A stretch of DNA of 64,000 bases from Phycisphaerae bacterium (GTDB lineage Bacteria; Planctomycetota; Phycisphaerae; Phycisphaerales; SM1A02). Below, one piece after another: positions 1-8,193 of this stretch. Numbering within the stretch: the first letter of the stretch is position 1; every line of letters begins with the position of its first letter. Position numbers and translations under genes: made by a program. The notes beneath the pieces were generated by a model. The model searched no databases, was not told the origin of the DNA, and worked only from the letters and a program-made list of their open reading frames with translations. The DNA lies in the NCBI GenBank assembly GCA_016795065.1, contig JAEUIU010000066.1, forward strand, positions 124,001 to 188,000, read 5' to 3'.

Positions 1-622
1 CAATGGTCGTACTGGCCGCGTCCATTGCGGGGACCAAGTACTCCTCGTAGTCGTCGGGGGCCTTGGCCAGGACCTCGCTGAATTTCTCGGCCCGGCTGAT
101 GATGGTGACGATGTCGGCGGCACTCTTGCTGCCAGCGATGTTCGCAAGGAGTCCCGGTGCCTCGATCGCAGGCAGGCCGCCGCCGGGCGGCAGTGCACCG
201 TCCTTCGCATCGATGATGCCATCGCTGTTCTTGTCCGTAGTCGCCGGGGAGCCGACGCTCGAGAAGTTCACCCACGCGGTGTTGCCCAAGAGTGGCGAGA
301 CGCGAAGCGCTTGGGCGTTCTCGTAGAGGGTGATGGACGACTCAAGCTCGAAGTGCACGTCGATTTGGGTGAGCGTGCCTTCCTTGGTGATCGCCTCGAT
401 CTGGGTGATCCGACCGCGGCGAAGGCCGCCCACGCGGACCTCGCTGCCTGGACTCAGGCCGGTGACGCCGTTCTCGACGGCGAAGTGAAGCACGTATTCG
501 TTCTTCGCCGACCAGTTGAAACGCTGGAGAACGAGGAACGTACCGATCGCCAGACTGAGCGAGACGACCACGAAGATGCCCGCTCGCAGGTGGTCGCGGT
601 TTCGGTCAGTGCCTTCTGCCAT
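1..622 (-). CDS. MlaD/MCE-family lipid-transport protein, 3' end beyond window
   Basis: The first 207 residues of a minus-strand protein are visible; the C-terminus lies outside the window. It begins MAEGTDRNRDHLRAGIFVVV, with one hydrophobic N-terminal helix (about residues 15-32). An MCE/MlaD domain follows, recognisable from NGVTGLSPGSEVRVGGLRRG and the later VSPLLGNTAWVNF stretch. Family members are single-pass inner-membrane anchored substrate-binding subunits of ABC lipid transporters facing the periplasm. The acidic segment TDKNSDGIIDAKDG (about residue 133) resembles a calcium-binding loop inserted in the domain. It lies 47 bp downstream of rho on the same strand, so it may share that transcript. 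The ABC ATPase and permease partners are not in view. Confidence 0.75.
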   Translation of the reverse strand, partial: MAEGTDRNRDHLRAGIFVVVSLSLAIGTFLVLQRFNWSAKNEYVLHFAVENGVTGLSPGSEVRVGGLRRGRITQIEAITKEGTLTQIDVHFELESSITLYENAQALRVSPLLGNTAWVNFSSVGSPATTDKNSDGIIDAKDGALPPGGGLPAIEAPGLLANIAGSKSAADIVTIISRAEKFSEVLAKAPDDYEEYLVPAMDAASTTI

Positions 623-669
623 GGGGCGGATGATACCGGTGGGTGCGTCCCGTGGGCATCCATCAGAAC

Positions 670-2082
670 CTAGCCGGCGACGAGCCGTTCGTTGGTTTCG
701 AACCGGCCCAATGCTCCGAGCAGTTGCTCAATCTGAACATGCGGCGGAACCGAGAGCAGCCGCCGGCGCAGGGCCGTGATCGTCTTGAGGGCCTGTTCGG
801 TGAGGAGCAGGTGCTCCTTCCGGGTACCGCTCGCCGCGAGGTTGATGGCGGGGAAGATCCGCTTCTCGGCGATCTCCCGGTCGAGGATCAGCTCCATGTT
901 CCCGGTGCCCTTGAACTCCTCGAAGATGATCTGGTCGGCGCGGGAGCCGGTGTCGACGAGGCAGGTCGCGATGATGGTTAGGGAACCGCCCTCTTCCGCG
1001 CGGCGGGCGGCGCCGAAGAGTTGCTTCGGGACCTCCAGGGCGCGCGAGTCGAGGCCTCCGGACATCGTCCGTCCCGAACTGCCGTACTTGCGACTGTTGT
1101 TGAAGGCCCGACCGAGGCGGGTGAGGGAGTCGAGGAGGACGACGACGTCCTTGCCCGCTTCCACCATCCGCTTGGCCCGCTCGATGGCCAGGATGCCAAG
1201 GGAGAGGTGGCGTTCGAGGTCCTGGTCGTTGCTCGAGGCGAGCACATGAGCGGGCACGTTGCGCTTGAAGTCAGTGACCTCTTCGGGCCGCTCGTCAATG
1301 AGCAGGGCAACCAGCTCGACCTGTGGGTGGTTCTGCTTGATCCCGAAAGCGATGTTCTGGAGGAGCACTGTCTTGCCCGCCTTGGGCGGGGCCACAATGA
1401 GCCCGCGCGTGCCGAAGCCGATCGGGCAGAAGAGGTCGATGAGTCGGCAGGCCGGTGGGCAGCCCTTGTGTTCAAGGGTCATCCGCGGTGCGGGGTCGAG
1501 CGGGGTCAGCTCGGCGAAACTCCTGCGAGCGTTGAACGCCTCGGGCGCGAGTCCTTCGACGGTCTGAACCGATTGAACGGTCATGCGGCCGCCAGCGCTG
1601 CGTCGGGGAGCGGCCTCCGCCGTGATGCGGCAGTTCTGACGAAGCTGATAGCGCAGGACAACTTCGGCCGGCACAAAGGGGTCGCTGCTTCCGTCGACCA
1701 GTCCGTCCGCCATCTGCCGCAGGCGGCCGTCGCCACCGGCCGAAGCGGAGCCGGATCCGCCGCCTGCAACAAGATCGAGAATGCCCGAGACCGTCACCGG
1801 CGGGGCGTCTTGCGGAGGGGGGGCTTCGCTGCGTCGTGAGGGCGTCGCATTCTTCGTCGCCTCAGGTGCAGAGGTCTTCTCGCCTTCTGGAGCCGGCTCC
1901 GGCGTCACGACATCTGCATCCCCACCGCGGCGTCGCCGATTGCCTCGCCGTCGTCGCTTTGGCTTCGCATGGCTCTCCGAACCCGAAGCCTCCTCACCCG
2001 ACGGTGTGGGGTGGCCATTGGGTCCCGAAGCATCCGAATCAACATCGGGATCGGGGGCCGAGTTGTTGGTGGACACGGTCAT
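670..2082 (-). CDS. rho: Transcription termination factor Rho
   Basis: Hexameric RNA-dependent ATPase/helicase that ends transcription at Rho-dependent sites. About 470 residues from the ATG chosen here (MTVSTNNSAPDPDV). The reading frame extends upstream to 2196, but that part is low-complexity and lies in the leader. The N-terminus is acidic, then very basic (KPKRRRRGNRRRRGG), a common Rho extension in GC-rich phyla. The RNA-binding domain follows (GILDLV, then DPFVPAEVVLRYQLR). The ATPase core has Walker A APPKAGKT, DERPEEVTDFKR, Walker B VVVLLDSLTRLGRA, the R-loop region SGRTMSGGLDSRAL and the EIAEKRIFPAINLAASGTRK segment. All catalytic motifs look intact. A consensus-like promoter sits about 270 bp upstream. 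Confidence 0.97.
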   Translation of the reverse strand: MTVSTNNSAPDPDVDSDASGPNGHPTPSGEEASGSESHAKPKRRRRGNRRRRGGDADVVTPEPAPEGEKTSAPEATKNATPSRRSEAPPPQDAPPVTVSGILDLVAGGGSGSASAGGDGRLRQMADGLVDGSSDPFVPAEVVLRYQLRQNCRITAEAAPRRSAGGRMTVQSVQTVEGLAPEAFNARRSFAELTPLDPAPRMTLEHKGCPPACRLIDLFCPIGFGTRGLIVAPPKAGKTVLLQNIAFGIKQNHPQVELVALLIDERPEEVTDFKRNVPAHVLASSNDQDLERHLSLGILAIERAKRMVEAGKDVVVLLDSLTRLGRAFNNSRKYGSSGRTMSGGLDSRALEVPKQLFGAARRAEEGGSLTIIATCLVDTGSRADQIIFEEFKGTGNMELILDREIAEKRIFPAINLAASGTRKEHLLLTEQALKTITALRRRLLSVPPHVQIEQLLGALGRFETNERLVAG

Positions 2083-2349
2083 GCGAGCGGGTGCCGAGGA
2101 GTGGGGTCCCCATGCGGCAGGAAGCGGTGGCCGAGCATTCGAGACGCAAGCCGCCGCGGACTGGAATGAGCCGCGACCAAGCGCACCGAACGCCAACGAG
2201 ACGTGAACGGGATCCTGAAGGACATGCCCCGGCGGGCCGCAGCAAAGAAGTGGGGGCTGCGGGAAACGGGCCGCGAGGTCGACTTCACCGAAGGAGCGAA
2301 TCGCTCACAGGCAAGGCGAACGCACGAAGGGTTCGTGCCGGGCGACGTG

Positions 2350-2378
2350 AGTAGAGCAACCCGTTCGGGAGGTGTCAA
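2350..2378 (-). promoter_or_regulatory. Sigma-70-type promoter for rho
   Basis: On the minus strand TTGACA (2373-2378) is followed by a 17-bp spacer and TCTACT (2350-2355, four of six matches to the -10 consensus). It lies just past the end of the kinase gene and points at rho. The predicted transcript would carry a leader of about 260 nt before the rho ATG at 2082, which suggests leader-based control of rho. No RNA structure was computed. Confidence 0.6.
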
Positions 2379-2414
2379 GCATGATCGCCTTGAGGAACGC
2401 CGGTTCGTCGTCTT

Positions 2415-4850
2415 TCAGGGAGTCGGAACGAGGTTGACGCGCCACTCTCGAGCCAGCGCGAGGTTCCGCGTCGCCTCGGGTTCGCCCTTCCCGGCTTCCA
2501 ACGCGGCGATGCCTGCATCCAGCGCGGCCTGACCCTCGTCGATCCGTCCAAGTCCAATCAGGGCTCGTCCCCGCAGGCAGTCGCACCACGCGACACGCCA
2601 CGCCGAGGTTCCGAACTGGGGCTGCGCTGCGACGAGATCGGCTCGTAGCGTGGTGGTGGTCGCTTCCGCCTCGCCCCACGCCTCGGCGGTTACGAGAGCC
2701 CGTGCCAGCAGCAGCCCGGTGATGACCGTACCGCGCATCGCCGGTCCCAGGACCCGCCGATGTCGCGCGTAGGAATCGGTGAGCAGGTCGCAGCCACTGC
2801 GAACCTCACCAAGGGCGAGCGTCGACGCCCCGAGATTGGTCTGCACCGTGAGTGTCTCGGGATCGTCTGGTCCCTGCTCGCGGCGGCGAAAGTCAAAGAG
2901 ATCGCGATAGAGTGTGATGGCCTCTGCCTCGCGTCCCAATCGGCGCAGCACCGTAGCGAGATTGTTCTTGGTGGTCGCCGCGGCCATCGGTCCGCCATCC
3001 GCGACCCGCTCCTCGATGGCGATCGCCTCGCGATAGAGCCGCTCCGCGTCCTCGTTGCGTCCCTGACCGAAGCGAACGCGTCCGAGTTGGCCGAGCGTCG
3101 CCGCTGTGCGGATGTTCTCGTGACCTAACACCTCGATTCGGCGGGCGAGGATCGCCTCCAGGAGTTCGGCCGCCTCGTCGCTTCGGCGGACGGAATGAAG
3201 GAGCATCGCGTAGTCGCCGCGGATCACATCGCCATTGATGGGGCTGGCGCCGAACACGCGATCGACATCGGGGAGAAGAAGCGCGTAGGCGCTGAGGGCG
3301 TCATCGGTCTTGCCGGCGTCGCGGAGGAGCCTGGCAATCGCACCGCGGGTAGCGATGCAGTTGGGAGCATCCTCGCCTTCCACGGCGGTGTAGTCGGCAA
3401 GCGAACCTTCAAGGGCCACGCGGGCCTCGTCAAAGCGGCCCACCGCCATGAGGTTGTTGCCAAGTTCGCGCCGCAGCATGCCACGGGCGGCAGGCATGTC
3501 GCTGAACTCGACCTCAACCCGCTGGATCCAGTTGTCCAGTTCGCTGGCGATGCTGCGGGTTGCCGTGCCGCGGTCGTATTCGGTGTTGGTGATGAGGGAG
3601 CGCAGGAACTCGGAGACCCGCTCCAATTCGGCGTTGTGTCGGGCAGTTTCCGCCTCGGCCCGTCTGGCCTGCATGTAGCCGATGCCGATGCCCCAACCTG
3701 CCACCACCATAGCCAGCAGGGCAATGGTCGCGGTGACGACGCCGGCACGATGGCGACGGACAAAGAGCCTCGCCCGCCGCCCGAACGACGGCGGCCGCGC
3801 TTCGATCGGGCGATGGGCAAGGACGTTGGCGACGTCGCGGGAGAAGGCCTCGACCGATGCGTAGCGGTCATCGGGGGACTTTGCCAGCGCCGTCGCGATC
3901 ACCGTCGCCAGATCCTCGCCGCCGGCCCGTGCCAACGGCGCCGGTTTCGTGACGAGCTGCTCGATCGCTGCGCCGAGCGGTAGCCCATCGACCACAAACG
4001 GCGGTGATCCCTGCACCAATTCAAAGAGCATCGCCCCCAAGGCGTAGACGTCGGTGCGCACATCCACGCTTCCTCGCTGGCATTGCTCGGGACTCATGGA
4101 GGTCAGGGAGCCGACGAACTGCCCATCGAGCGTGGTGCGCGGCGAATCGCCGGAGAGGAGGGCGACGCCGAAGTCGATGACCTTCACCACATGGTCGCTG
4201 CCAACGACAACATTGCCGGGCTTGAGGTCTCGGTGAATGACCCCGCGGCCATGGGCATGACTCACTGCGGCGGCGATGTTCAGGAAAAGATCCAGACGCG
4301 CACGCAGCGGGAGTCGGGCAGCCAGGGCGTACTGAATGATCGGTTGGGCCCCCTCGATCCACTCCATGGCGACGTAGGGGATCGCGGCTCCGCCTTCCGT
4401 GGCGTGGGATCCCGCCGCAATGATGTGGGCGACATGCGGATGCTGAAGCCGGCCGAGGGCCTCGGCCTCAAGTGCGAACCGAGCGAGGGCAGAGGGCGAC
4501 GGACGATCGCTGCGGATGAGCTTGAGGGCGACAATGCGCTTCGGGCTGGCCTGCTCGGCACGGTAGACCTCACCCATTCCTCCGGAGCCGGCCCGATTGA
4601 GAATGGTGAAGTCGGCGATCCGTTGGCCAGGCTCCTGAGGTGCGCCGCGCGGCGCTGTCCAGGCGGGCGTCTCGAGAAAGCGATCGCTCTGGCCGACGGC
4701 GCTGAGCAGGCGTTGGACGCGCTCCAGGAGCGCGGTATCTGCGGCACACTCACCAATCACGTACGGGGCGCGCTCGGGCTCTGCCAGACTCAGGGCCTCG
4801 CGGAGCAGGCGATGGGCCATCGCCTCGCGGTCGTCCTCGCTTCGGCTCAT
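2415..4850 (-). CDS. Membrane Ser/Thr protein kinase with C-terminal TPR domain
   Basis: An 811-residue Hanks-type kinase. The catalytic domain (about residues 75-345) has the glycine loop RAGSGGMGEVYRAE, catalytic lysine in VALKLIRS, the HRDLKPGN loop, DFGVAL and the SPEQC motif in the APE position, so it should be active. One transmembrane helix follows (about 365-390, TIALLAMVVAGWGIGIGYM). The C-terminal half is tetratricopeptide-like, with repeats such as AERLYREAIAIEERV and EAITLYRDLFDFRRRE, likely a sensing or scaffold region across the membrane. The ATG overlaps the stop of the upstream ECF sigma gene by 4 bp (ATGA), so translation is probably coupled. The sigma factor is a plausible substrate or partner (inference). 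This sigma plus kinase-TPR layout is common in planctomycetes. Confidence 0.93.
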   Translation of the reverse strand: MSRSEDDREAMAHRLLREALSLAEPERAPYVIGECAADTALLERVQRLLSAVGQSDRFLETPAWTAPRGAPQEPGQRIADFTILNRAGSGGMGEVYRAEQASPKRIVALKLIRSDRPSPSALARFALEAEALGRLQHPHVAHIIAAGSHATEGGAAIPYVAMEWIEGAQPIIQYALAARLPLRARLDLFLNIAAAVSHAHGRGVIHRDLKPGNVVVGSDHVVKVIDFGVALLSGDSPRTTLDGQFVGSLTSMSPEQCQRGSVDVRTDVYALGAMLFELVQGSPPFVVDGLPLGAAIEQLVTKPAPLARAGGEDLATVIATALAKSPDDRYASVEAFSRDVANVLAHRPIEARPPSFGRRARLFVRRHRAGVVTATIALLAMVVAGWGIGIGYMQARRAEAETARHNAELERVSEFLRSLITNTEYDRGTATRSIASELDNWIQRVEVEFSDMPAARGMLRRELGNNLMAVGRFDEARVALEGSLADYTAVEGEDAPNCIATRGAIARLLRDAGKTDDALSAYALLLPDVDRVFGASPINGDVIRGDYAMLLHSVRRSDEAAELLEAILARRIEVLGHENIRTAATLGQLGRVRFGQGRNEDAERLYREAIAIEERVADGGPMAAATTKNNLATVLRRLGREAEAITLYRDLFDFRRREQGPDDPETLTVQTNLGASTLALGEVRSGCDLLTDSYARHRRVLGPAMRGTVITGLLLARALVTAEAWGEAEATTTTLRADLVAAQPQFGTSAWRVAWCDCLRGRALIGLGRIDEGQAALDAGIAALEAGKGEPEATRNLALAREWRVNLVPTP

Positions 4851-5446
4851 GCTCCCTCGCTCCGCTCATCGTGCAAGGCCTCCCACAACCAGGCCTTCGC
4901 GCATGACCATTCGCGGTCGGCACTCCTCGGAGACAGCTCCATGAGCGCAGCTGCCTCGCCCAAAGAGAGGCCACCAAAGAAGCGAAGCTCCACCAGTCGG
5001 GCCTGCCTGGCGTCGATTGATCGGAGGCGCTCAAGAGCGTCGTCGAGGGCGACGACGTCGACCGCAACGTCGCTGGCGATCAGGTCGGGATTCAAAGTGA
5101 TGCGACTTCGGTCACCGCCGCGTTTCTCCGCCCCTCGAGCTCGGGCGTGATCGACGAGGATGCGGCGCATGACCGTCGCAGCGGTCGCCAGAAAACGGTC
5201 GCGCGTGACGTGGCCGGCGTCCAGGTGCCCGGAGAGCCGGCACCACGCCTCATGCACGAGGGCCGTCGGCTGAAGCGTGTGGTCGGGGCGTTCCGAGCGA
5301 AGGTACCGTGCGGCGAGTCGGCGCAACTCGCCGTAGGTGTGGGCAAGCAGTGCCTCCGCGGATTCTGTGGGCGGAGAGGGTTCCGGAGCGGATGGGTCAG
5401 CGTTCGCGGCATCCTCGGCAGGCACCATGGGATACAGCATGTCCAT
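4847..5446 (-). CDS. ECF-type RNA polymerase sigma factor, kinase-linked
   Basis: About 199 residues. The ATG at 5446 is chosen because GGAAGGG lies a few bases upstream; the open frame extends further but overlaps psuG. Region 2 is visible (LLAHTYGELRRLAARYLRSE, LVHEAWCRLSG, and the ending typed IRRILVDHARARGAEKRGG in this family). Region 4 is RLRSIDARQARLVELRFFGG followed by LGEAAALMELSPRSADREW. This pattern fits the planctomycete/acidobacterial ECF group usually found next to Ser/Thr kinases rather than anti-sigma factors. No anti-sigma gene is present here. Its stop overlaps the kinase start by 4 bp. Phosphorylation by that kinase is the likely control, inferred from gene order. Confidence 0.92.
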   Translation of the reverse strand: MDMLYPMVPAEDAANADPSAPEPSPPTESAEALLAHTYGELRRLAARYLRSERPDHTLQPTALVHEAWCRLSGHLDAGHVTRDRFLATAATVMRRILVDHARARGAEKRGGDRSRITLNPDLIASDVAVDVVALDDALERLRSIDARQARLVELRFFGGLSLGEAAALMELSPRSADREWSCAKAWLWEALHDERSEGA

Positions 5447-5492
5447 GCTGCCCTTCCGATGCAACCGTCGCACTTCTCGCAGGCGCGGACGA

Positions 5493-6503
5493 TCAGGTTT
5501 CAAGGGCGGTCGCAACTTGGGCTGCAACCGCCGCGTTTCCCAGCAGGGCCGCGACATTGGCGTGCACCGACCGGCCGGAAGTCGCTGCCGCGACCCGATC
5601 CAGCAGGTACGGGGTGACGGCGGACGACGTGATGCCGGCTGCGGCAGCCTGGGCGACGCTTTCGGCGATGATCGACTCGACTTCGTCAACGGCAAGGGCG
5701 TAGCGGGACGGTGGTGGATTGGCGAGAAGGACGCCCGTCGCGCCACCGAACGTGGACCAGTGGGCCGCACAGATTCGGGCGGCCTCGGCGGGCGACGCCA
5801 CCTCACGACTGACCGCAAGCGGAGGAGCGCCCGCCGTCAGGAACCGCGGGAACCACCGCGTGCCAAGACCGAGGACGGGTATCCCGAGCGTGTCGAGGGC
5901 CTCGATCGTTGCCGCGAGATCAAGGATGCTCTTCGCGCCGGCGCTGATCACGCAGGCTTGTGTCGTTCGCAACGCGAGAAGGTCGGCCGAGACGTCCGGC
6001 TGTTGGGTCCATCCACGATGGACCCCGCCGATGCCGCCGGTTGCGAAGACTCGAATCGGACTGGTTGCGGCACCATTGGCCAGTTCCATCGCCTTGAGCG
6101 TCCCGGCCACCGTTGTTCCGCCATGGGCACCAGCGACATGGGCGGCGGCGAGGTCACGGCCCGAGATCTTCACGACCTCGGGCTCGGCACCGAGCCTGGA
6201 GAGTTCTGTGTCGGTGAGCCCGACGATGAGCTCGCCGTCGAGCATTCCGACGGTTGCGGGCACGGCCCCGTGACCGCGCACGACCGCCCCCATGGCCCTG
6301 GCCAGTTCGAGGTTCGCCGGTGACGTTTCGCTCCAGCGATGTCCGAGCGACCCTAACAGTTCGTCCGCGCAGGGTGGCGGTGGCATGGGCGTCCGCGGCA
6401 GCCCGTGGGTCAGCACCGCCGTCTCCAGGGCCACGACCGGACGACCGTGGGCGACCGCATGGAGAACCTCGTCCGCGACCCGCACCGGCGCGCGGCGCGT
6501 CAC
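5493..6503 (-). CDS. psuG: Pseudouridine-5'-phosphate glycosidase
   Basis: Reversibly cleaves pseudouridine 5'-phosphate to uracil and ribose 5-phosphate. 336 residues, full length for the family. Family landmarks are VALETAVLTHGLP near the N-terminus, PATVGMLDGELIVGL, the AAHVAGAHGGTTVAGT segment, FATGGIGGVHRG, VSADLLAL and the AGAKSILDLAATIEAL block with TLGIPVLG. The start is GTG at 6503, one base from the helicase stop, so it is probably translated by coupling. No pseudouridine kinase (psuK) gene is adjacent, although psuG is normally paired with one; the kinase step must be encoded elsewhere or supplied differently. Confidence 0.94.
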   Translation of the reverse strand: MTRRAPVRVADEVLHAVAHGRPVVALETAVLTHGLPRTPMPPPPCADELLGSLGHRWSETSPANLELARAMGAVVRGHGAVPATVGMLDGELIVGLTDTELSRLGAEPEVVKISGRDLAAAHVAGAHGGTTVAGTLKAMELANGAATSPIRVFATGGIGGVHRGWTQQPDVSADLLALRTTQACVISAGAKSILDLAATIEALDTLGIPVLGLGTRWFPRFLTAGAPPLAVSREVASPAEAARICAAHWSTFGGATGVLLANPPPSRYALAVDEVESIIAESVAQAAAAGITSSAVTPYLLDRVAAATSGRSVHANVAALLGNAAVAAQVATALET

Positions 6504-6504
6504 G

Positions 6505-7866
6505 CTATCGCCCGCCTCGCGTCGTGCGGATCCGGCCGCCCATCCGCTTGTCCGGCATCGCCACCGGAACCATGCCGTCGGGGAAGGCGTTGGCGTCGGC
6601 CTTCCTCGTCACTTCCTCGATCGGCGGCGGCTGGAACCGATTGCGTTGCACGGCCAGCTCGTCCTTGCGCTTCGCGTCGGCCTCGCGCCGCTCGAGCACC
6701 GCCCGCGGGATCGGCCCCGGGACGAAGTCGGGGTATTCCTTCTTCGGGATCTCGACGTTGGCCAACTGCTCGATGTTGGAGAGAAGCTGTCCCTGGTCGG
6801 GGCAGACGAAACTCCACGCGATGCCCGCCCGTCCGGCCCGCGCGGTGCGGCCGATCCGGTGGACGTAGATCTCAGGATCCTCGGGCAGGTCGTAGTTGAT
6901 GACGTGGCTGATGTCCTCGACGTCGAGTCCGCGGCTCGCCAGGTCGCTTGCCACCAGCACCTTCAGGTTGCCTTCGCGAAGGCGTTCCATGACCTTGTCG
7001 CGCTTCGCCTGATACATGTCGCCATGCATCGCGAAGGCATCGATCTTCTTCTCCTTCAGGAACTCGGTCACCTCATCGACGGTGCGCTTCATCCGGCAGA
7101 AGACCAGCGTGAGCGCCGCTTCTTCGTGGCTCAGAAGGTGAAGCAGCAGGCGTCGCTTGTCCCACGGCTCGACCGGAAGGTAGCTCTGGCTGACTCGCTC
7201 GACGGTGAGGCTCTTGGCGACCGAGACGATCTTCTCGGGATCCTTCATGTAGGATCGGGCCAGTCGTTCGATCTCCGGCGATATGGTCGCGCTGACGAAG
7301 ATCGTCTGCGGCCCCTTGCGGAGTGCGGTGAGGATCTTCTTGATGTCGTCGCGGAAGCCGATGTCCAGCATCCGGTCGACCTCGTCGAGGATCGCGAAGC
7401 GGACATGCTGATACGGAAGGAGTCGCCGCTCGTTCAGGTCCATCACCCGCCCCGGCGTGCCGACGATGATCGCCGGAGGGTTGCCGGACGACGGATCGAG
7501 CTTGGTCATCTGCTTGCGGATCGGCTGGCCGCCGTAGACCGCGACCACCCCGACGTTGGCGAAGCTCCCCAGATCGGTGAGCTCCTCCGCCACCTGCACC
7601 GCGAGTTCACGGGTCGGGACGAGGACGAGGGCCGAGAACGCATCTTCCGGGTTGAGAAGTTGCAGCAGCGGCAGGCCGAACGCCGCCGTCTTGCCCGAAC
7701 CGGTCTTGGCTTGTCCGAGGACGTCGCGGCCCTTCAGCGCCGCTGGAATGAGCGACGACTGGATGTGGGTCGGGTTCCGAAAGCCTCGTTTCGTGATCCC
7801 CTCCAAGAGTGCGTCTCGAAGTCCGAGGTCCGCGAATGTCTTGGTGAGATCGAAAATTTCCTGCAT
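6505..7866 (-). CDS. DEAD-box ATP-dependent RNA helicase
   Basis: About 453 residues from the ATG at 7866 (MQEIFDLTKTFADLGL). The frame remains open upstream but that part has no helicase character. Motifs in order: Q motif GFRNPTHIQSSLIP, Walker A AKTGSGKT, PTRELAVQ, GTPGRV, DEVD in the DEAD position (ILDEVDRMLDIGF), SAT (VSATIS), then LVFCRMKRT, ARGLDVEDISHVINYD and HRIGRTARAGR. The second residue of motif II pair reads DEVD rather than DEAD, a tolerated variant. The basic C-tail ends GGRIRTTRGGR, typical of RhlE/CsdA-like helicases in ribosome assembly or RNA decay. psuG follows directly. Confidence 0.95.
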   Translation of the reverse strand: MQEIFDLTKTFADLGLRDALLEGITKRGFRNPTHIQSSLIPAALKGRDVLGQAKTGSGKTAAFGLPLLQLLNPEDAFSALVLVPTRELAVQVAEELTDLGSFANVGVVAVYGGQPIRKQMTKLDPSSGNPPAIIVGTPGRVMDLNERRLLPYQHVRFAILDEVDRMLDIGFRDDIKKILTALRKGPQTIFVSATISPEIERLARSYMKDPEKIVSVAKSLTVERVSQSYLPVEPWDKRRLLLHLLSHEEAALTLVFCRMKRTVDEVTEFLKEKKIDAFAMHGDMYQAKRDKVMERLREGNLKVLVASDLASRGLDVEDISHVINYDLPEDPEIYVHRIGRTARAGRAGIAWSFVCPDQGQLLSNIEQLANVEIPKKEYPDFVPGPIPRAVLERREADAKRKDELAVQRNRFQPPPIEEVTRKADANAFPDGMVPVAMPDKRMGGRIRTTRGGR

Positions 7867-8193
7867 CGTGAGTGTGCTCGTTTCCGCCCCTCGTGTCCGC
7901 GAGGGGGAGGCTCTCGCCGGGTTCTGACCGTACCCCTCGACCATCGCCTCCGCTGACCGCTGTCGCCCCAAACGGGGGATGGACGACAACGTCCGAATCG
8001 TCATGGTACGGCCGAAGGAACGTCGATACAAACCCCCGCGAATTCGCCTGCGCGAACGAGACCTTCGCGGTGCCGAAGCCCTCCTCCAGCCACCTCGCGT
8101 TGGCCAAGGATGGGGGCACACGGCCGCCGGGCCCGAAACCGCCTGCGAAAACTCGCCGTCCAAACGCGCCCCCAACGCGAGGTGACCGCCATA
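7867..8193. other. Divergent intergenic region, helicase / alr
   Basis: 327 bp between the divergent DEAD-box helicase and alanine racemase genes. It contains a weak minus-strand promoter candidate (8003-8031) and, at its right end, the GAGGTGA ribosome binding site of alr. I see no further gene in it; reading frames across it lack family features. Confidence 0.5.
8003..8031 (-). promoter_or_regulatory. Possible promoter for DEAD-box helicase-psuG
   Basis: Minus strand: TTGTAT (8026-8031), a 17-bp spacer, then TACCAT (8003-8008). The -10 matches four of six consensus positions and the -35 three of six. Spacing and position (about 140 bp before the helicase ATG) are right, but the match is modest. 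Confidence 0.3.

Noticed and set aside
6292-7956. 554-codon open frame on the plus strand
   Set aside because: Antisense to the DEAD-box helicase and psuG; no recognisable domain.
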